The notes under the pieces: generated by a model
Told to the model about the DNA's origin: nothing
Database searches by the model: none
What the model saw: the letters and a program-made list of their open reading frames with translations, nothing else
Source of the DNA: Brachionus koreanus
Lineage: Eukaryota > Rotifera > Eurotatoria > Ploima > Brachionidae
Length of the DNA stretch: 35,371 nucleotides
Direction of reading: 5' to 3'
Assembly: GCA_016987375.1 (NCBI GenBank)
Contig: PJRA01000152.1
Location: 102,131-137,501 of the forward strand
Part shown: piece by piece, positions 30,934 to 35,371 of the stretch
Numbering within the stretch: the first letter of the stretch is position 1
How the letters are laid out: the number at the start of each line of letters is the position of its first letter
Made by a program: the position numbers and the translations under genes

Positions 30934-31653
30934 TTAATCTTTAAATTCATTTATTTTGGGAGACAAAATTGTTAGATTTAACTCAGCTCTAAGTTCATCG
31001 ATATTTTTTTCAAAATATTTCTCAAAATAAAGATTAATCAATGGCTTGGATTGTTTAGCATTTTGTATTATCCATGGTAAATTTTGATCTAAATAGACTT
31101 GTGTGTGTTTGGGCCCAAGTCTAAGCATGCCAAAAATTCCCGCCAACCAGCACATTGGCAAATCCAGCTGAATCGCTTCAAATATTTTCACTGTTACTTC
31201 ACCGAGCATGTTTGTTTTTAAGCCAAGTATACAATGAGTAAAATCGTGAATTTCTCTATACCTCTGCATAACATAAGCCTGTTCCTCGTCTTCAATGAAC
31301 CGCACTGGTTTTCTAGTGTCAGGTGTAATATTATTGATTCTCAAAAATTCGACGTACTCTTTTCCAAATGTCTTTTCGGGAAATGTCGCCAACTTGTTGA
31401 GATCGAGAACCTTAGAATTGATAACTGGCTTCTCCTTGAGGATCAATGCTCCCTCTGGATCATTGAGCATTTTTCGCTGCAGGTCAGACAACACTCCGAA
31501 GCTAGTCAGCTCGCCAAAAGCGCTAATCATGTCGTCTCGATGTGGATCAAATATTGACAAAAGACCTGAGCCTACAGTCAATACAGTGCGCTGTGCTAGG
31601 TTTGTTTTAATAAACGAACTGGTCTCTTTTCTCAGTACTGTCAAAATTCTCAT
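30934..31653 (-). CDS. COQ4: COQ4, ubiquinone biosynthesis protein (239 aa), intronless
   Basis: COQ4 sits on the matrix face of the inner mitochondrial membrane, organises the coenzyme Q synthesis complex and is reported to act in decarboxylation/hydroxylation of the ring. The metal-binding HDxxHx11E motif is intact (HDFTH at 136-140, E152). Conserved blocks include DPHRDDM, NDPEGALILKEKP, PDTRKPVRFI, EEQAYVMQRYREIHD, TNMLGEVTVKIFEA, LPMCWLAG and LINLYFEK. The N-terminus is short and basic (MRILTVLRKE), fitting a mitochondrial presequence. I start at ATG 31653: the open frame extends to 31683 only via GTG, which animals rarely use. The ATG is directly preceded by the acceptor-like GATTTAAG. 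The stop lies 19 nt from repeat copy B. SUDS3-like lies upstream on the same strand, 357 nt away. Confidence 0.95.
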   Translation of the reverse strand: MRILTVLRKETSSFIKTNLAQRTVLTVGSGLLSIFDPHRDDMISAFGELTSFGVLSDLQRKMLNDPEGALILKEKPVINSKVLDLNKLATFPEKTFGKEYVEFLRINNITPDTRKPVRFIEDEEQAYVMQRYREIHDFTHCILGLKTNMLGEVTVKIFEAIQLDLPMCWLAGIFGMLRLGPKHTQVYLDQNLPWIIQNAKQSKPLINLYFEKYFEKNIDELRAELNLTILSPKINEFKD

Positions 31654-31885
31654 CTTAAATCTGACTTTGAAATTTTTTGTCACTTAAACTTCTCAACGAG
31701 GAAGCTATTCCTCTAAATTTAAATTTATTTAAAATAGTTATGGATTCAAATCTAAAATTTTTATTTATTTTTTTTTAATTTAAAAATAAAATATTCGCCC
31801 ATAATGGTCAAATATTTTAGCTAGAACGAATTAAAAAAAATTTTTCTGGTCTTTATTTTTTAAAAAATTAAATCGATTGTTTAAG

Positions 31886-31904
31886 ATATATATATATATT
31901 TATA
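31886..31904. repeat. (TA)n microsatellite
   Basis: A run of TA dinucleotides in the COQ4-SUDS3 intergenic DNA. The rest of 31654-32010 is AT-rich and holds the SUDS3-like 3' UTR; a minus-strand AATAAA is at 31852-31857. Confidence 0.7.
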
Positions 31905-32010
31905 CATTAATCAAACAATAATAAAAATTAAAAAAAAAAAATTGATTTCAAAATGTGCGGATTAAAAAAATTAATAATTGCAAGCAAATTAATTACTAAT
32001 TAACTTACAA

Positions 32011-33126
32011 TTAATTTTTGCATGGTGAATGATTGTGTGAAAGCCTTAAATTTTTAGATAAATGTTTCAAATCATCATTGAGATCATCTTCGTTAAGTTG
32101 AAACATCATGTTCGGAGCAATTTTTCTCTTACGATCATTGACGTATTGAGAATAGCTGCTAGAAGAGTAAAAATTTTGTGTACTGTTAAAGTAACTAGAC
32201 TGGTTGGATCCGAGAATGTTGCTGACATTTAAATTGCTATTACTAGCCAGATTTACACTTGCTGATTGCAAAAGACTAGAGTTTGATGAAACAGAAGATG
32301 TTACATGTAAATTAATGTGGCATGAAGAAAGGTCATGATTGGAAGTGTCATTTTCATTGTTGTTATGGTTGGTGCGACGGCGAAGATTTCTTGTAGGTGG
32401 AGGTTTCAATTCTGCTGTGTCTAAATGAATATCTAGAGTATTTCGATCAATTTCAATTTGTTTTCGAATTTCTTCATGTTCATTGAGCAAATTTTCTTTA
32501 AGCTCCTTTCTCTTGTCATTAAATTCTTGTAAAGCTTTTTTCTTTTCTGTTTTGAATGTCTCTTCTATTTCGTGTTTTTCTCTCACGTACCATTCACTCA
32601 ACAATTCAAGTTTATCATCACAATCTCTCTCTAATTTGTTTATTTCGGCCAAATAATCTTTTACACACAAGCTTAAACTTTCGCTTATTTCGTTCTCTTT
32701 TAAATCGGACATTACTTGTCCCGAACAAACTCCCATTTCACGAATTTTTCGCAACTTTTCACCAAGATCCTTTAGTTTGTCGTCAAAGTACTTTTCTTTT
32801 TGTTTTATTTCTTCTTTTGACAAATTGTTAAAATCCAATTCAACTAAATCTTGACTCTTTGAACTCTCTGCTAATCTAGAATCTACTTTCTCCTCGATCA
32901 TTTCAGGCTCGTTTTTAGCACTTGACATTTTATCTTCATCCTGTTTTTTCGATTTGTTCAAATCATCCAAATTTTTTGAGTATTTTAACGAATTGTTCAA
33001 ATAGTTCTTGGTCTTTGTCAAAACACCATTTTCTCCCGACCCATTCACTAGTCGTTTTGGTGTCTTTAAATTAACTGCATTTCCTTTTAGACTTTTTGGT
33101 TTACGACCTGATACAGTCAATGACAT
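32011..33126 (-). CDS. SUDS3: SDS3/SUDS3-like Sin3-HDAC corepressor subunit (371 aa), intronless
   Basis: SDS3 proteins bridge Sin3 and class I histone deacetylases in the nucleus. A coiled coil covers about 95-235. The family signature is clear: KKALQEFNDKRKELKENLL (196-214), then LKPPPTRNLRRRTN (240-253), matching human VKPIMTRKLRRRPN, and the C-terminal RKRKIAPNM...LNEDDLNDDLKHLSKN (332-359), matching [22 protein letters not shown]. The N-terminal 90 residues are basic and unconserved. The linker between the two signatures (254-330) is a long Ser/Asn-rich insert, only a short loop in vertebrates. BRMS1 is the closest alternative; the C-terminal motif favours SUDS3. The ATG directly follows TTATTTAG, a splice-acceptor-like end. 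The TIMM10B-like stop is 196 nt upstream on the same strand. Confidence 0.88.
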   Translation of the reverse strand: MSLTVSGRKPKSLKGNAVNLKTPKRLVNGSGENGVLTKTKNYLNNSLKYSKNLDDLNKSKKQDEDKMSSAKNEPEMIEEKVDSRLAESSKSQDLVELDFNNLSKEEIKQKEKYFDDKLKDLGEKLRKIREMGVCSGQVMSDLKENEISESLSLCVKDYLAEINKLERDCDDKLELLSEWYVREKHEIEETFKTEKKKALQEFNDKRKELKENLLNEHEEIRKQIEIDRNTLDIHLDTAELKPPPTRNLRRRTNHNNNENDTSNHDLSSCHINLHVTSSVSSNSSLLQSASVNLASNSNLNVSNILGSNQSSYFNSTQNFYSSSSYSQYVNDRKRKIAPNMMFQLNEDDLNDDLKHLSKNLRLSHNHSPCKN

Positions 33127-33278
33127 CTAAATAATTATTTAACTTTTATTTAGTTCTAACTTTTTTTAGAAAGAAACAAATAAATTCTTATTTTTTATTC
33201 AAATGATAATCATAGATTGCTGATTTATTAGCAACTAATTTAAGCTTATTTTTTTTTAATATTTTTTCTAAAGATATT

Positions 33279-33284
33279 TTTATT
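33279..33284 (-). terminator. Polyadenylation signal AATAAA for the small Tim gene
   Basis: AATAAA on the minus strand, about 39 nt beyond the stop codon at 33323, within the 196-nt gap to SUDS3-like. Confidence 0.45.
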
Positions 33285-33322
33285 AATGGAATAAAGTGAT
33301 CTAATTAATTCTCTATTTTGAA

Positions 33323-34184
33323 CTACTTGGCTGATTGATTTGTTTGAGCTGCTTGATTCAGCTTATTCATTTGATAGTCAGCAAAGCCTCGGCTTAATCT
33401 TGTCTGAGATGATACAAATCTTTTTGTACAATTATGTAGACACACTTCCTAATTAAAAAAAAAGATTATTTTTAACAATTTTTTACTAAAATTCAAAGCA
33501 ATTTTTATAAATATCAAAATAATTGAAAAAATGAAAATTTTTTAGATTTATCTTTATGATTTTTTTTGTTATGCTGTCGAAAAATTTAAAAAAATTTTTT
33601 TTAATTTTAAAAATATTTATTTCCAATACTTAGCTAGCATTATTTGGTAAAATTAAGAAAAATTGTTTGAACTCACTATATACCATTGCAAATAAATACC
33701 CCCCCTAAGATTCCCATCTAATCTGTTACCAGTAATTAATAATGGTACTAAAAATAAGGATTTTTTTTATGACTAAATATACTTTTTATATTGGACAATG
33801 TTGGTAGAAACAAAAAAAACGAAAAGTCTACTATAGCGGGATTACGTTAGTCTTCCTGCTTTGTCAGTTTAGTTAATCTAAACTTGACCGTAGAATATTA
33901 ACTATTAACTATTATTATTTTTTCCTAGACATCTTTTGTTAGTTGACTAATTTTTTATGTTTTATAATGAAAAAAAAATTAAAATTATTTTATTAAATTT
34001 AGAACAAACCTCGTCGTTGCTTAAATTTCGGCTGTTTAGACTAAAAACGCAATTATTGAAGCATTCATCTGCAATATTATTATATGTCATTATAAAATCT
34101 CTTAGCTATTTTAAATTAGATAGATAATTGATTGCTTATTTTATTTTAAAATGTACTTACACCTTTAAGATTGTCAATGTCCAT
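33323..34184 (-). CDS. TIMM10B: Small Tim chaperone, TIMM10B/Tim9b-like, 3 exons (81 aa)
   Basis: Too broken by introns to appear as one ORF. Exons in coding order: 34184-34161, 34105-34010 and 33448-33323. Introns are 55 and 561 nt, GT-AG (GTAAGT and GTTTGT donors), both phase 0. The product starts MDIDNLKGLRDFIMTYNNIA and has twin CX3C motifs, CFNNC (23-27) and CLHNC (43-47), separated by 15 residues, as in intermembrane-space small Tims that carry hydrophobic precursors to TIM22. NLRDFL-x-YN near the start and the following EVCLHNC favour Tim9b/TIMM10B over Tim9, though the FADYQ after the second motif is Tim9-like. The length is normal for the family. Intron 2 contains a 7-C run near 33702, unusual here. 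Confidence 0.88.
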
Positions 34185-35198
34185 TTTTAAGATTCAAAGT
34201 AAAACAAAAAAACAACGCTAAATTGATAAAATTTAAAATTATTTTTATTTTTGGAATAATTTCATCTTAAAAACAAAATTTTTAAATTAGCATAATTTAT
34301 TCAAAAATCCAGTTCCAAACTTTACTACAATTATTAAAATTTTTAAACATTTCAAATTTTGCTATGACATATTTTGAGTCTTTAAACAACAATTCACTAA
34401 AATCAGTTTAAATTGCTTCAATAATCATAACTTTTATGTTGAGTCATAAAATTTCGTATTTTTAATAATAGGATCTTTTTAATTTTAGCATCTTTGTAAC
34501 TCTAATAAGTAATCGCTAGCCCTCATCAGAAATCAGTTATCAAAAAATTTTTACACATCACAATCGACGCTTTCTCGTCAACTTTATTTGATTAACAAAG
34601 CTAACAGCCTTTGCCTATATGTACCTAATTATTTAACTTCAAGAAAAAATTGCTTTTTTGATCTACTGAAAGCTAGGTTTTTTTCCTAAGAACAATATTA
34701 GATCTCTTACAGCTAGAAGAACAATGACAAAAATAGAAGAGTTGGAAGGGATCAATTCTCACCCAGTATAAAGCTCAGATATTTTTCATTTTGATTATCA
34801 TCTTTTTCGCTCAATTTCTCAAAGCATTTTACTAAACAAGAAGCTTACTTTTTTTTATTTACCCTTTTATTAAATGAAAAAAAGAGATAAGAGAAAAGTC
34901 TAACCAATTCAGTATCAGAAATTTTTAAAAATAAAATAATCTTTTCTTTTAAAGGATTATTTATCTAATAAGATTGTTAAGAAAATATACAAATTGACAA
35001 AATATATATAAAAATTTTAAATTTAAATTTTTTAATAATGTTCTATTAAACAATGTTGATTCAAAAAAAATGAACGTTTTTTTAATTATTTGAAATAAAA
35101 AATTAGATTTTTATTTTTATTAAATTAATGAATTATCAAGTTGAAATCAACAATTCAGAAGTTACAGCGGTTCTAATAAAAACGAACCGATCCAAGGG
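34185..35198. other. 5' flank of the small Tim gene
   Basis: AT-rich, with no further gene, RNA or repeat I can support up to the GC-rich foldback. Confidence 0.5.
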
Positions 35199-35371
35199 CG
35201 GGCGGCGATTTGTCGACCATTTGGCGAACCGTCCGACCGAACCAGCCGATCCTAATGTCCAAAACGAAACATTGGATAGGCTGGTTTGGTCGGTTATATC
35301 GGCTGTTTCTGTCGGTTGGTTCGGACGGACTGGTCGGACGGTTCGCCAAATGGTCGACAAATCGCCGCCCG
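35199..35371. mobile_element. GC-rich foldback element at the window edge
   Basis: A perfect 40-bp arm at 35199-35238 (CGGGCGGCGATTTGTCGACC and onward) is mirrored at 35332-35371, where the window stops exactly at the arm's end. Nested inside is a second imperfect palindrome (GACCGAACCAGCCGATCC with GGATAGGCTGGTTTGGTC, about 35235-35290) and repeated GGTCGGT-type units. GC is over 50% in DNA that is otherwise about a quarter GC. The open frame across it is only a consequence of composition. Family unknown; the outer boundary is unseen. Confidence 0.75.

Noticed and set aside
31654..31683. COQ4 extension to 31683 (10 extra residues)
   Set aside because: It begins with GTG rather than ATG, and the downstream ATG at 31653 has a suitable N-terminus and context.
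31234..31687. Plus-strand ORFs of 107 and 130 aa opposite COQ4
   Set aside because: They are antisense shadows of a strongly conserved gene and have no family features.
35136..35360. 74-aa minus ORF in the GC-rich foldback
   Set aside because: It reads through both palindrome arms, so its openness comes from base composition.
1..35371. CRISPR arrays, bacterial operons, integrases or prophage features
   Set aside because: No regularly spaced repeats and no prokaryotic gene architecture; spliced animal genes are present.

Overview
The window is nuclear DNA of an animal with a very AT-rich genome (I estimate roughly three quarters A+T). The evidence is the gene set: Beclin 1, COQ4, an SDS3-type Sin3 subunit, a small Tim chaperone with twin CX3C motifs, a CASTOR-family arginine-sensor homologue, and a UBF-like HMG-box protein. 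Genes either have no introns or have GT-AG introns of about 45-70 nt, with a few longer ones loaded with transposon remnants. A compact, AT-rich protostome fits; a monogonont rotifer is a possibility, but I cannot fix the lineage from sequence alone.

Layout. 1-1310: a short palindromic element, then a decayed LINE reverse-transcriptase tail split by a 340-bp foldback transposon. 1994-3076 (-): an unrecognised membrane-anchored, Ser-rich protein in an unusually GC-rich patch. 3077-9959: a 6.9-kb stretch with no gene I can support, containing a small structured hairpin, a possible regulatory block and a 260-bp foldback element. 9960-14576 (-): a CASTOR1/GATSL-like gene that I assembled from eight exons with consistent phases (408 aa); two of its introns carry foldback and piggyBac-like elements. 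14577-20615: no supported gene; contains an inverted-repeat element around a 236-N gap and a possible Tc1/mariner scrap. 20616-22205 (+): an eight-exon UBF-like HMG-box gene (394 aa). 22206-27640: non-coding, with a possible LINE tail, a pogo-like MITE, a decayed Tc1/mariner transposase and the first copy of a 270-bp direct repeat. 27641-34184 (-): four same-strand housekeeping genes, BECN1, COQ4, SUDS3-like and TIMM10B/Tim9b-like, with the second repeat copy just past the COQ4 stop codon. 35199-35371: a GC-rich perfect foldback at the window edge.

The genes do not form one pathway. CASTOR (amino-acid input to mTORC1) and Beclin 1 (autophagy initiation, downstream of mTORC1) are functionally related; COQ4 and the small Tim are mitochondrial; SUDS3-like and the UBF-like protein are nuclear.

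Most interesting observations: the CASTOR homologue keeps the GATOR2-contact residues but has lost the arginine-contacting Asp; two nearly identical copies of a structured repeat flank BECN1, one in the probable COQ4 3' UTR; splice-acceptor-like sequence abuts the ATG of several genes, suggesting trans-splicing or leader introns; and many non-autonomous TIR elements of different superfamilies occur.
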